Positions 10,476 to 21,895 of a DNA stretch of 64,000 nucleotides are shown here, piece after piece. The stretch is from Chlorocebus sabaeus. Its lineage: Eukaryota; Chordata; Mammalia; Primates; Cercopithecidae. The translations under genes were made by a program, and so were the position numbers. The DNA is taken from the NCBI RefSeq assembly GCF_047675955.1, contig NC_132911.1, forward strand, positions 72,511,133 to 72,575,132. Direction: 5' to 3'. The notes beneath the pieces are model-generated. The model searched no databases. It worked only from the letters and a program-made list of their open reading frames with translations, and was not told the origin of the DNA. How positions within the stretch are numbered: the stretch's first letter is position 1; each line of letters begins with the position of its first letter.

Positions 10476-11263
10476 TTCCCAGCCCAAAATATAGTTTTTT
10501 AACTTTCAAGAAAAGTAGGCAGGGTTGCATAATAGAAAGAATAGAGCAAATTATGGAATTAGTTAATTGGAAAGTAAAGTAATTTGAATATACAAAAAGA
10601 TTGGATAAAGATAAAGAAGTGAAAAATCTAAGAGCAAAATATGTGTTAAGCAAACTTTCTGTAATTTTTATTGGTAGGGAGTAACATGTGTAGTGATCTG
10701 TGATATTGATGGAAAAGTATTAACATATGTGTTGAACATTTAAAAGTAATCTCTAGAATATAAATGTGTTGCTTCCAAATAATTAGAAACACAATACCAA
10801 AAAGTAAGTAATATTTAGTTAAATTAACAAGAATAGCACATTAAAGACATCACATGAGACAGCATGAGAAATGGAAAACAAAAGGAGATACCAGAAACAA
10901 GTCCAGACAGAGCAGTAATTTTAATAAATATAAATGTATTAAGTTATTTTATCAAATCACAGATTCCTAGATGGGATTAAAAATCTTTGCATAATCTGTA
11001 TGAAAGACACACCAGGAACAAGATGATACAGAATGGTGAATACAAAGGAAAATGGAAAAATATTTACTAATAATAATGAGACACTTGATATTGCATTGCT
11101 AGTATCTGGCACAATAGAATTCAAAGTCAGGTACATTATATTTGTTGCAGAGATTTTAAAATATTTATTATATGTAAGTGCTCCATGATATACTTTAAAA
11201 ACTTTTATGCCCATAAAGTAAAGCTTTGAAATATATATAGAAAAGCCAAAAAGTGCAAGAAAG

Positions 11264-11457
11264 AATTCATAGTAGGCAGACTTAAAATATTTCCCTTAGG
11301 AGTACACATTCTAAATTGGTAAAATAAGGAGGAACTGGCCCTGACAGTCAACTATACAAGCTTAGAAATACAAGGAAGAATTAATATTCATAGTAGGAAA
11401 ATTTAAAATATTCCTTTCAGGAGTATATCTATCAAATTGGTAGAGCAAATAATTAAT
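11264..11457 (+). repeat. Diverged direct repeat inside the old LINE
   Basis: 'gaattcatagtaggcagacttaaaatatttcccttaggagtacac' (from 11264) reappears about 120 bases later as 'attcatagtaggaaaatttaaaatattcctttcaggagtatat'. Both copies run on to 'aaattggta'. Confidence 0.8.
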
Positions 11458-11496
11458 ACAGAAAGGAATGGAATAACCAATTAAGAAGCTTGATTA

Positions 11497-11632
11497 TACA
11501 TACATACATATATGTACATATATACGTACATACGTGTGTGTATATTTATACATATATACATATAAGTGAGTATATATATTTGTGTGTGTGTATAATATAT
11601 ATATGTGGTGTGTATGTGTCAAGGTACAGAAA
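11497..11632. repeat. TACA/TATG/TG simple sequence
   Basis: Imperfect CATA/TATG repeat passing into (TG)n and (TA)n. Microsatellite within the old LINE. Confidence 0.9.
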
Positions 11633-12097
11633 CATTTTCATCAAGTAAATTTGTACATTTAAAAAATACACACATAGTATTTAAAAAAAAAATTACCATG
11701 ATTTAAGCTACAAAGAAAATACTAACAAATGTATTACCTTAGAAAACTGTACAGGCCACATTTTCTGACCACAATGCCCAGTTGTATTTAACAACCAAAG
11801 CACACCTTCCTAAATAACACATCTTGCTCCACCCTGTCCCCTGCATCTATGTTAACATTGTTCTACATAATGCATGTTAGTAAAGAAATCAATTGTTTTG
11901 AAATTGTACTGAATGAAATAGGATACGTTATTTATTTCAATATGTATGTAGAAATGCCTCAATACCACTAATTGAGTGTGTATCCTTTCTTTGCTGACTG
12001 GAAATATAATATATTTTACAAACTAATTTTCCATATTAGAGACTTTCTGAGAATCCCAAATCTCTGCGTTGAAAGAAACATATTTTAATAATCTCCC

Positions 12098-12776
12098 TAC
12101 CTTTTTTTTAGAAAGACCATATTGTTAGAGAGGATTTAGGTTCACAGCAAAATTGAGAAGAAGCTACAGAAGTGTCTGGTATGCCACCTGCCCCAAGCAG
12201 GCACAGCCTCCCCCATCACAACATCCTCCTCCAGAGTGGAACATCTGTTACAATTGATGAACCTGCATTGACACATCCTTATCACCCAAAGTCTATAGTT
12301 TACAGTAGGGTTCACTCTTGGTGTACATTCCATGGGTTTGGACAAATATATAATGATGTATATTCACCATTATAGTGTCATAGAGAATATTTTCACTGTC
12401 CTAAAAATCCTCTGTATTTTGCCTATCCATCTCTCCTTCCCCCATAAATCCTGGCAATCCCTGATCTTTTTACTGTCTCCATATTTTTGCCTTCTCTCAA
12501 ATGTTACATAGTTGGAATCATACAGCATGTAGCCTTTTCAGATTGGCTTATTTCACTTAGTAACATGCAGTTAGGTTTCCTCCATGTCTTTTCATGGCTT
12601 GACAGCTCATTTCTTTTTAAGTTCTGAATAATATTTCATTGTTTGGATATACCATAGTTTATCCATTTCTCTACTGAATGAAGGAGATTTTAGTTCCTTC
12701 TGAGTTTTAGCAATTATAAATAAAGCTGCTACAAACATCCATATGCAGGCTTTTACGTGGACATAAGTTTCATAAA
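12098..12776 (-). mobile_element. L1M 3' UTR and ORF2 end, antisense, left half
   Basis: 'ttaggttcacagcaaaattgagaag', 'cctccagagtggaacatctgttacaattgatgaacc', 'tttacagtagggttcactcttgg', 'ttggaatcatacagcatgtagcc' and 'ttataaataaagctgctacaaac' are antisense L1M 3' UTR to ORF2 end. The text breaks at 'acataagttt' and resumes exactly at 17512, so a younger L1 split it. Confidence 0.92.
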
Positions 12777-13015
12777 TTTTATTTATTTAATTTTATTTTT
12801 AACTTTTATTTTAGGTTTTGGGGTATATGTGAAAGATTATTATATAGATAAACACATTTCATGGGGGGGCTGTTGTAAATATTATTTCATCACCCAGTAT
12901 TAAGCCTAGTACCCAGTAGTTATCATTTCTGCTCCTCTTCCCTCTCCCGTCCTCCACCCTCAAGTAGACCCCAATGTCTGGTGTTTCTTTCTTTGTGTTC
13001 ATAAGTTATCATTTA

Positions 13016-16000
13016 GCTCCCACTTATAGATAAGAACATGTGGTATTTGGTTTTCTGTTCCTGTTTGTGTTTGCTAAGGATAATAGCCTCCAGCATCTCA
13101 TCTTTTTTATGGCTGCATAGTATTCCATGGTGTACATGTAATACATTTTTTTAATCCAATCTGTCATTGACAGGCATTTAGGGTGATTCCCTGTCTTTGC
13201 TATTATGAATAGCAATGAACATCACATGTATGTGTCTTTACGGTAGAATGATTTCTATTCCTCTGCGTATATGCCCACTCATGGGGTTGCTGGGTCAAAT
13301 GGTAGTTCTCTTTTTAGGTCTTCGAAGAATCACCATACTGCTTTCCACGATTGAACTAACTTACACTCCCAACAGAATGTAAGTGTTCCTTTTTCTCCAC
13401 AACCTCAACAGCATCCGTTGTTTTTTGACGTTTTAATAATAGTCATTCTGACTGGTGTGAGATGGTATCTCACTGTGGTTTTGATTTGCATTTATCTAAT
13501 GATCAGTGATGTTGAGCTTTTTTTCATACATTTTTTTGGCCACTTTTATGTCTTCTTTTGAGAAGTGTCTGTTATGTGTTTTGCCCGCTTTTTAATGGAT
13601 TTATTTTTCCCTTGTAAATTTGTTCAACCTCCTTAACGATGCTGGATATTAGGCCTTTGTCAGATGCATAATTTGCAAATATTTTCTCCCCCCTCTGTAG
13701 GTTGTCTGTTTACTCTGTTGATATTTTCTTTTTCTGTGAAGAAGCTCTTAAGTTTAATTAGATCTCATTTGTCAATTTTTGCTTTTGTTCTGATTGCTTT
13801 TGGTGTCTTTGTCATGAAATCTTTGCCCATTCCTATGGCCAGGATGGTATTACCTATGTTGTCTTCCAGGATTTTTATAGTTTTGAGTTTTACATTTATT
13901 TCTTTAATCCATCTTGAGTTTATTTGTTGATTTTTGTGTATAATGTAAGGCAGGAGTCCAGCTTCAATCTTCTGTATATGACTAGTCAGTTATCCCAGCA
14001 CCATTTGTTGAATAGGGAGTTTTTTCCCCATTGCTTGCTTTTTTCAGCTTTGTCAAAGATAAAATGGTCATAGATGTATAACTTTATTTCTGGGCTCTCT
14101 ATTCTGTTCCACTGGTCTGTGTGCCTGTTTTTGTACCAGTACCATGCTGTTTTGGTTACTGTGTCCTTACAGTATAGTTTGAAGTTGGGTAATGTGATGT
14201 TTCCAGTTTTGTTCTTTTTGCTTAGGATTGCCTTGACTATTCAGGCTTTTTTTGGTTCCATATGAATTTTAAAATAGTTTTTTCTAGTTCTGTGAAGAAC
14301 ATTGTCAGCAGTTTGATAGGAATAGCATTGAATCTATAAATTGCTTTGGACAGTCTAGCCATTTTAATTATATTGATTATTCCCATCCATGAGCATGGGA
14401 TGTTTTTTCATTTGTTTGTGTCTTCTCGGAGATCTTTGAGCAGTGTTTTGTAATGCTTGTTGTAGAGATCTTTCTCCTCCCTGGTTAGCTGTATTCCTAA
14501 GTATTTTATTGTTTTTTTGTGGCAATTGTGAATGGGGTTGCCTTTGATTATCAGTTTGGCTGTTGTTGGTATAGAAATGCTAGTGACTTTAGTACATTGA
14601 TTTTGTATCCTGCAACTTTGCTGAAGTTGTTTATCAGTTGAAGGAGCTTTGGGATGAGATTATGGCATTTTCTAAATATAGAATCATGTAATATGCAAAG
14701 AGAGAGAGAGTTTGACTTCCTCTCTTCCTATTTGAATGCATTTTATTTCTTTCTCTTTCCTGACTGCCCTGGGCAGGGCTTCCAATACTACATTGAATAG
14801 AAGTGGTGAGAGAGGACATCCTTGTCGTTTGTCAGTTTTAAAGGTGGATGCTTCCAGATTTTGCCCATCAGTGTAATGTTGGCTGTGCATTTGTCAAAGA
14901 TGACTCTTATTATTTTGAGGTATGTTTCTTCAATACCTGATTTACTGAACGTTTTTAACATGAAGTAGTATTGAATTTCATCAAAAGCCTTTTCTGTGTC
15001 TATTGAGATAATCATGTGATTTTTGTCTTTAGTTCTGTTTATGTGATGAATCACATTTATTGATTTGCATATGTTGAACCAACCTTGCATCCTAAGGATG
15101 AAGCCTACTTGATCGTGGTGGATTAGCATTTTGATGTGCTGCTAGATTCAGTTTGCAGGTATTTTGTTGAGAATTTTTGCATCGATGTCATTCAAGGATA
15201 TTGGCTTGAAGTTTTTCTTCTTTTTGTTGTGTCTCTGCCAGGTTTTGGTATCAAGATAATGCTGACCTCATACAATAGGTTGGGGAGGAGTCTCTCCTCC
15301 TCAATTTTTGGGAACACTTTCAGTAGGAATGGCACTAGCTTTTCTTTGTACATCTGGTAGAATTTGGTTGCATTTTTATCAGGTTCCAGGCATTTTTTAG
15401 TTGATAGGCTGTTTATTATGGATTCAATTTCGGAGCTTGTTATTGGTCTGTTCAGGGAATCGATTTCTTCCTGGCTCAGTCTTGTGAGAGTGTATGTGCC
15501 CAGGAATTTATCTATGTCTTCTAGGTTTCAAGTTTGTGTGTAATAGAGGTGTTCACTGTAGTTTGTGATGGTTGTTTTTATTTCTGTGGGGTCAGTAGTA
15601 ACATTCCCTTCATCATTTCTAATTGTGTTTATTTGGATCTTCTCTCTTCTTCATTAGTCTAGCTAATGGATTATCTATTTTATTAATTTTTTTCAAAAAA
15701 TCAACTCCTGTATTGGTTGATCTTTTGAATGGTTTTTTGTGTCTCAATTTCCTTTCATTCAGCTCTGAGTTTTGTTATTTCTCATCTTCTCCTAGCTTTG
15801 GGGTTGACTTCTTCTTGCTTCTCTAATTCTTTCAGTTGTGAAATCAGGTTGTTAATTTCAGATCTTTCCAAGTTTTTGATGTGGGTATTTAGTGCTATGA
15901 ATTTCCCTCTTAACACAGCCTTAGTTGTGTCCCAGAGATTCTGGTATGTTGTATGTTTGTTTTCATTATTTTGAAAGAACTTCTTGATTTCTGCCTTAAC

Positions 16001-16838
16001 TTCCCAGAGATTCTGGTATGTTGTATGTTTGTTTTCATTATTTTGAAAGAACTTCTTGATTTCTGCCTTAACTTCATTACTTACCCATGTAACTGCATGA
16101 TTTTGAGTGATTTTCATAGTTTTGCTTTTTTTTTTTTTTGTCATGCTGTGGGCAGAGAGTGTGTTTGGTATGATTTTTGTTATTTTGCATTTATTGTGGA
16201 TTGTTTTGTGTCCAATTATGTAGCTGATTTTAGAGTCTGTGTCATGTGGTGATGAAACAAATGTGTATTCTGTTGTTTTTGGGTGAAGAGTTCTATAAAT
16301 GTCTATCAGATCCATTTGGTCCAATATTGAATTTAGGTTCTGAATATCTTTGTTAATATTCTGCCTTCATGATCTGTCTAATACTGTTAGTGGAGTGTTG
16401 AAGTCTCCCACTATTATTGTGTGGGAGCCTGTGTCTCCTTGTAGGTCTCTAAGTACTTGCTTTATGAATCTAGGTACTCTTGTGTTTTGTGCATACATAT
16501 TTAGGATAGTTAGGTTTTCCTGTTGAATTGAACCCTTTCCAATTATGTAATGCCCTTCTTTGTCTTTTTTGATCTTTGTTGGTTTGAAATCTGTTTTGTC
16601 TGAAATTAGGATTGTAACTTCTGCTTTTCTTCTGTTTTCCATTTGCTTGGTAGATTTTCTTCCATCCCTTTACTCTGAGCCTGTGAGTGTCATTACATGT
16701 GAGATGAGTCTCTGGAAGACAGCATACCACTGGGTCTTGCTTTTTTATCCAGCCTGCCACTCTATGCCTTTTAAGTGGGACATATAGCCCGTTTATATTC
16801 AAGGTTAGTATTGATATGTGTGGATTTGATTCTGTCAT
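13016..16838 (-). pseudogene. L1 ORF2 (endonuclease/reverse transcriptase), degraded
   Basis: ORF2 of the L1 above. It begins at 16838 with a Met followed by the endonuclease N-terminus (ILTLNINGL and the PETHL box with its Glu are readable) and extends to about 13016 with the MEYYAAIKK end. In a live element this protein nicks DNA and reverse-transcribes L1 RNA. Here it has several frameshifts and stops. Two features stand out. A perfect 24-codon tandem duplication lies just after the endonuclease domain (codons ~255-302). The RT active-site FADD box reads FAYY: the codons at 14688-14693 are TAT and TAC on the minus strand, both explicable by G-to-T changes. An AG-repeat slip next to it (14700-14712) also shifts the frame. 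Length (~3.8 kb) is near normal. It cannot encode an active enzyme. Confidence 0.9.
15931..16074 (-). repeat. Perfect 72-bp in-frame tandem duplication in L1 ORF2
   Basis: 15931-16002 and 16003-16074 are identical over all 72 bases. The unit is 24 codons and reads EVKAEIKKFFQNNENKHTTY plus QNLW twice on the minus strand, without breaking the frame. Confidence 0.97.
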
Positions 16839-16899
16839 TTTTCTGTTAGCTGGTTATTATGTTGGCTTGTTTGTGTGGTTGCTTTACAGTGACACTGGT

Positions 16900-17511
16900 C
16901 TGTGTGTTTAAATGCGTTTTTGTATTAGCTGGTAGCAGTCTTTCCTTTCTTTTAAGTGCTTCTTTCAAGATCTCTTGTAAGGCAGTTCTGGTGGCAATGA
17001 ATTACCACAACTTTTGCTTACCTGAAAAGAATCTTATTTTTCCTTCACTTAAAAAGCTTAGTTTGGCTGCATGTGGAATTCTTGGCTAAATAATTTTTTT
17101 CTTTAAAAATGTTGAATATCAGCCTCCAATTTATTCTGGCTTGTAGGGTTTCAGCTGAGAGATCCAGTTAGCTTGATGACGTTCCCTTTGTATGTGAACT
17201 GCCTTTTCTCTCTAGCTGCCTTTAACATTATTTCTTTCATTTTGACCTTGGAAAATCTGATGATGATATGTCTTGGAGATAATCTTCTTGTGTATAATCT
17301 TGCAAGAATTCTCTGTATTTCCTGAATTTGACTATTGACATCTCTAGCAAGGTTGGGGAAGTTTTCATGAAAATATGTTTTCAAAATTGCTTACTTTCTC
17401 TTCCTCCCTTTCTGGGATGCCAGTGATTCACAGATTTGGCCTCTTTAAATAATCCCATACTTCTCAAAGGTTTTATTCATTCCTTTTATTCTTTTTTCTT
17501 TATTTTTGTCG
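16900..17511 (-). pseudogene. L1 ORF1 (RNA-binding protein), 5'-truncated and degraded
   Basis: Minus-strand frames across 17151-17384 read the ORF1p central and C-terminal part: ENFPNLARDVNSQIQEIQR, then SPRHIIIRFSKVKMKE (RRM-like domain) and MLKAAREK. In live L1s ORF1p is a trimeric RNA chaperone. The N-terminal coiled coil is missing because the element is 5'-truncated at 17511. The remainder toward 16900 is interrupted by stops. It lies upstream of ORF2 as expected for an L1. Confidence 0.85.
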
Positions 17512-17995
17512 ATATAAGTTTTCAATTCCTTTGGGTAAATACCCGGTAGCATGACTGCTGGACTGTATGGTAAGAATAGGTTTAATTTTGTAAGAAACTG
17601 CCAAATTGTCTTCCAAAGTAGCTGTACCATTTTGAATTTCCACCAGCAAAGAATGAATTCTGTTGCTTCACATCCTTGCCAACATTTCGTGTAGTCAGTG
17701 TTCTATATTTTGACCATTCTGATAGGTGTGTAGTGGAATCTCGTTATTTTAATTTATAATTCCCTAATGGCATATGATGTTGAACATCTTTTCATCTACT
17801 TATTTGCCATCTGTATGTCTTCTTTGGTGGGCTGTTTGTTAAGGTCTTTGGCTCATTTTTGAATCAGATTTTTTTTTTTATTGTTGAGTTTTAAGAGTTC
17901 TTTGTGTGTTTTGAATAACATTCCTTTATCAGATATACTTTTTTGCAAATATTTTCTCCTACTCTGTGGCTTGGCTATTCATTCTCTTGAATATT
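17512..17995 (-). mobile_element. L1M ORF2 end, antisense, right half
   Basis: Continues 12098-12776: 'atataagttttcaattcctttgggtaaatacccggtag', 'aagaaactgccaaattgtcttccaaagtagctgtacc', 'tagtggaatctcgtta', 'tttgccatctgtatgtcttctttgg' and 'tttgcaaatattttctcctactctgtggc'. Ends near 17995. Confidence 0.92.
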
Positions 17996-18539
17996 CTGCC
18001 AAACATTTAAGAATAATTTTTGGTGTTCAAAATATTAGGAAATCTGAATTAACAGAGCTTGAACAGGAAACATATATGTAACTCTTTATTCAATGCACTG
18101 AAGAAAGTTACATTATTATATTAAAATGTGGGCCTACTTAGAGTTCAGAGACATGAAAACTATATCTGATATGTCGTTTTGAAAGCAAATCATGGAAACT
18201 GGAAACATGTGCTCTTGCTAAAGCAAAGATGGTGTTTTGGTAGCTTTTCTTTTTCTTTGTAGACATTTTCTAAACAATAATTTTTATAGACATTATGCAA
18301 AGTTATCTTCAAATTTCAGTCAGAAACTGCTCCATTTACTTGCCCTGTTATGCAGCCTCCACTCCTGGCTGTCAAGTTGCTGGGGAAAAGTGATCCAGTT
18401 TTCATGAATGCACTCCTTTAACTACTCACATGATTGTCTCAGGAACCCTTCCTATAGTTTTTTATTCTAGAATTTCATTCAAATTTGGTAATATTGCAAA
18501 TTGAAAGAGGCTTTTGGGTTTGAAATGTGTTAAAATATA
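17996..18539. other. No recognised element
   Basis: AT-rich DNA without a repeat family or coding signal that I can name. Confidence 0.5.
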
Positions 18540-19310
18540 TCAAAGTGAAAAAGAACTCTTTAAACCAGCAATTTCATTGTAGAAATGTGTTTTAGAAAAA
18601 TATTTACACACATGCAAAACATTTACAAGAACTTTAATTGCAAATTATACAAGATGGTCAGAAGTTGTGAACAATAAATCTCTACAGATAGTAAATAGCA
18701 TCTTTTTGAACACATATAACTGTTAAAAAGAATCAAATAAATATCCATATACTGAATGCCTATACTGACATGGAATGGTGTCTATATTTTTAAGAGACTG
18801 GATCTTGGAATGCTTATATCTCTTGCGACATAATGAAGTAGATAACTGACAACGATTCCTTATTACATCACTTAGAAATTACCTCCTTTTAAATGTACAG
18901 TTAAGGTTAAAACACAGTAGGGAAATCCGTGGGCTAGATATAAGTAGGAAATGGGTCATGAGACTGGGAGTTTGACACTGAATCCACACCTGCTGAGCAT
19001 GTATGCTTCATCTCGAATTTTGAGCATAGGGTCTTAATGGCTATGTAAGGGACAGAAAATGTGGCCTTGGACCTAAACAATGAAGTATTAGAACTGTACT
19101 CCCCCACAAGGGACACCCACATATATAATAAAAGTCTAAATAAATGGATGAAGACTATAATACAGCTAAAGAAGGTGGTAATGCTTTGGAGAGATGGGGG
19201 AAGTTTAACTATTTTGGTAATATTTTCCAGTAGTTTTATGAGTGATGCATAGATGATTGTTACATTATTATTAATATATTTTAAGTCTCAACTATAATAA
19301 AAAGTTATGG
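18540..19310 (+). mobile_element. Old L1 (L1ME-type) ORF2 end and 3' UTR, sense
   Basis: 'atttacacacatgcaaaacatttacaagaactttaattgcaa', 'tagtaaatagcatctt', 'ctgttaaaaagaatcaaataaatatcc' and 'ctgacatggaatggtgtc' follow the L1ME ORF2-end order. 'gatgcatagatgattgttac' to 'ataataaaaag' near 19245-19305 looks like its 3' end. The middle (18850-19230) is too diverged to place. Confidence 0.6.
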
Positions 19311-19329
19311 ATGTGTGGATGTATGTATT

Positions 19330-19391
19330 GTGTGTGTATATATGTGTATTTTATGCATATAAGTGTGTGTGTGTGTGTGTATATATATACA
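19330..19391. repeat. TG/TA microsatellite
   Basis: (TG)n interspersed with TATA, immediately left of the MER2 copy. Confidence 0.9.
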
Positions 19392-19717
19392 CAGTTGATC
19401 TATATTCTTGAGTTCTGCATTTGTGGATTTCAACCAACTGTGGAATGAAAATATTGGAAACAAATTGCATCTGTAATGAATATGTACAGACATTTTTCTT
19501 CGTCATTGTTCTCTAAACAATATGGTATAATACCGATTTACATAGCATTTATATTGTATTAGATATTATAAGTAATCTAGAGGTGATTAAAAGCATACAG
19601 GAGGATGTGCATAGGTTATACTATGCCATTCTATATAAGGAACTTGAGATCTGTGGGTTCTGGTATTCAAGGGAGGTCCTGGAACCAATCCCTTTCTGCA
19701 TCTGAGGGACAACTGTA
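19392..19717 (-). mobile_element. MER2 (Tigger-related non-autonomous DNA transposon)
   Basis: Ends 'cagttgatctatattc' and 'atctgagggacaactg' are the inverted termini. The interior has 'atttgtggatttcaaccaactg', 'ctagaggtgattaaaagcatacaggaggatg' and 'cataggttatactatgcc', the MER2 body in reverse orientation. TA-rich sites on both sides fit TA target duplication. Length ~326 bp, near full (family ~345). Confidence 0.88.
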
Positions 19718-20082
19718 TATATTAAAACAAGATGTCTATATATGCTTGTATTTGTGTATGTGTTTGTTGTTTGGGGAATTAACATCAAGTTGTTTACAGT
19801 GTCTACTCATACGTAAGGAGAGAGAGGAGCAGTCAGAGGGTGACTTTTAATTTGTGCCCTAAATTATTTCAATGTTTTAAAATATTTATATATTACATGT
19901 ATATTTTTCAATACAAACAAAAGTATGAGATCAGTTAGAATTACAGATATTTTATCCATAATATTGTATAGTTCAATTCTGTAGAACTCATTGTTGTAGA
20001 AAACTTATACCCAATTTTATTTGAAAGATAACAGACCCAATAATCATAGTACTATTCTAGGCAATTTATTCTTACAGAATTT
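19718..20082. other. No recognised element
   Basis: AT-rich; no repeat or gene recognised. Confidence 0.5.
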
Positions 20083-20248
20083 TTTTGTTTGTTTGTTTTT
20101 AGAGACAGGATCTCATTCTGTTGCCCAGACTGGAGAGCAATGGTGTGATAATAGCTTACCGCAGCCTAGAATTCCTGTGCTCATGTAATTCTCTTGCCTC
20201 AGACTCTCAAAGCACTGGGATTGCAGGTGTGACCCAGCACCCAGATGA
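20083..20248 (-). mobile_element. Alu-type monomer (FLAM/FRAM), antisense
   Basis: One ~165-bp arm: 'gagacaggatctcattctgttgcccagactgg' through 'ctcaaagcactgggattgcaggtgtgac'. It has both 7SL-derived ends but no second arm, so it is a fossil monomer rather than a dimeric Alu. Confidence 0.8.
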
Positions 20249-20423
20249 GAATATTTTTATTTTGAAATAAAATAATGGTAAAGGCTATTGGGCTTGAGAG
20301 TAATGGGGCTGCATCATCCTTCCCTGATTGACTGTCAGAGTTGAGTGGATGGGTATGACTGGTCTAAGTAGAGCTTCTCTTTCTATGCCATTCCTCTGTG
20401 TGTCCCAGAGGTCACAGTATATT

Positions 20424-20443
20424 GAGAGAGAGAGAGAGAGAGG
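20424..20443. repeat. (GA)n microsatellite
   Basis: About ten GA units. Confidence 0.95.
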
Positions 20444-20529
20444 GTTTGCCTACCATCAAGGGTGTGTGATTATCAGGTATCTGTAAACAAGAGATATTTG
20501 TTCATACATTTATATCATGCCCTGTATCT

Positions 20530-20695
20530 CAAAATAGATCATAAAATCTTGAGGGTGGAAAACAGGTGTTTTACTTCGTGTTTCATTGTGCATCTTTACA
20601 ATAGCCCTGTACAGATGCACAACATACAGATACTGTAGCGTCTAGGGGAGCATGGGCCATAAAGCAGGGGCTCAGCAAATATCTGTTGAAGTAAA
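20530..20695 (+). mobile_element. L2 3' end, sense (probable)
   Basis: 'aaaatcttgagggtgg' followed by 'ggggctcagcaaatatctgttgaagtaaa' follows the L2 3' terminal pattern. Diverged. Confidence 0.5.
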
Positions 20696-20968
20696 CAGAG
20701 CAACTTGTGTATGTTTTCATCCTGTTTGGAAAGAAAAAACATTGAAAATAGAAACAGTTAGCAAACAGCATATTAATATTTATTCTTTTAAGATCTAGAG
20801 AAAAATAGCCACCATCCCATTAAGTTACCTTTATGTACAGTGGATATGTTTTAATTATATGCTTAACTACATAATTAGCTTTCAGTCATCTTTTTCTCTT
20901 TTAATATTTGCTTTCAAGAGAGGGGCTGAGAAATAAATTCACACTCAAAGTGTAATGTATAACCCCCC

Positions 20969-21012
20969 CAACACACACACACCACCAAACACCCAAACAC
21001 ACACACAGCAAG
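20969..21012. repeat. (CA)n-rich simple sequence
   Basis: CACACAC blocks separated by CCAAACACC. Confidence 0.9.
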
Positions 21013-21081
21013 TGCATTTGCCTTTAATAGGGAGGAAGTTGCATGACACAGCTATATCTGGGAGATAATCTTTGGGAATAA

Positions 21082-21262
21082 CTCAGGTTTGGCAATCTGT
21101 CTGCTTGACCCTGAGCAAGTGATTTAATCTCTGTTAGCATTGGAGTCTTCATCTGCAAAAGAATACCTAACGGGGACACTGTGAGGAATTTATGAGATGC
21201 AAACGGTTTGAAGAGCCTAATTCTGTGACTGGCATTTGGTGGACACCCAATACATTTTGGCT
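21082..21262 (+). mobile_element. MIR element, sense
   Basis: 'gcttgaccctgagcaagtgatttaatctctg', 'cttcatctgcaaaa', 'gacactgtgaggaatttatgaga' and 'ctggcatttggtggacacccaat' follow the MIR core and tail. Confidence 0.8.
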
Positions 21263-21759
21263 AGCATCACAGTAGATGCTGTTGCTTCTCTTTTCTATTA
21301 ATATTAATGGCCCAGTGACAGACCAGGTGGAGAGATCTTTTGAAGGCTGTCTTCTGGTATCCTGAGATCAGAACTCAGAGTGTGCATCTGTTCTTTTAGG
21401 TTGTAACTCTGGTATCTGTAGAAAAGCTCTTGGTAACGGTGTACAAGAGAGCAGCACTTGACAGGGCAAAGTGTGTGTGTCTGTGTTCGTCAGTGGGAGC
21501 AGAGGAAGCCTAGCTTGCTCCTGCATCTCCACAGTGACAATATACTTTGGCAAACTTTGCAAACATACCATATAATTAGAAGACAATCCAGAATATGTCC
21601 TATTGTCTCAGACAGGCAATCTGGATCACCCTTAACTAAAATAGCACACACAACTCCAACTCTCCTGTTGCTCTGTAATATAATCGTCCTTGTTTTTCTT
21701 CATATCATCATCTAAAATCATCTTGTTAGATGTATTCCTTTGATTCCAGTTTACATTGT

Positions 21760-21895
21760 TTATTCTTGCTTGAATATAAACTCCTTCAAGGTGGATATTT
21801 TGCCAGTCTTTTAAATTGCTTGTATCTTCATGACCAGAAAATGTCTGCTACATAGTAGATGTTCTCCTAAAGAGTTGTCAAATGCATTTATGAAC
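21760..21895 (+). mobile_element. L2 3' end, sense
   Basis: 'aatataaactccttcaaggtggatattttgcc', 'tgtatcttcatgaccagaaaatgtctgctacatagtagatg' and a terminal 'aatgcatttatgaacgaa' match the L2 3' end. Confidence 0.75.

Larger units (their letters stand above)
10476..11820 (+). mobile_element. Ancient L1/HAL1-like fragment, endonuclease region, sense
   Basis: Weak but ordered similarity to the L1 ORF2 endonuclease region: 'caaatcacagattcctagatgggattaaaaa', 'gaaagacacacc', 'atagaattcaaagtcaggtacattata' and, at 11763-11776, TCTGACCACAATGC, which translates to the conserved SDHN segment of L1 endonucleases. Highly diverged, with an internal duplication and a microsatellite. Confidence 0.6.
12777..17511 (-). 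mobile_element. L1PA/L1PB-type element, 5'-truncated, antisense, ~4.7 kb
   Basis: Starts (3' end) with a T-rich tail and 'cttttattttaggttttggggtatatg', runs through the 3' UTR ('agcctagtacccagtagttatc'), a near-complete ORF2 and part of ORF1, and stops at about 17511. Target-site duplication: 'acataagtttcataaat' at 12761-12777 against 'atataagttttcaattc' at 17512-17528, slightly diverged. The host site is an older antisense L1M. Divergence points to an early L1PA or L1PB subfamily; subfamily not certain. Confidence 0.93.

Noticed and set aside
15782..16324. A 180-codon minus-strand frame
   Set aside because: It is the L1 ORF2 linker with the duplicated 24 codons, not a host gene.
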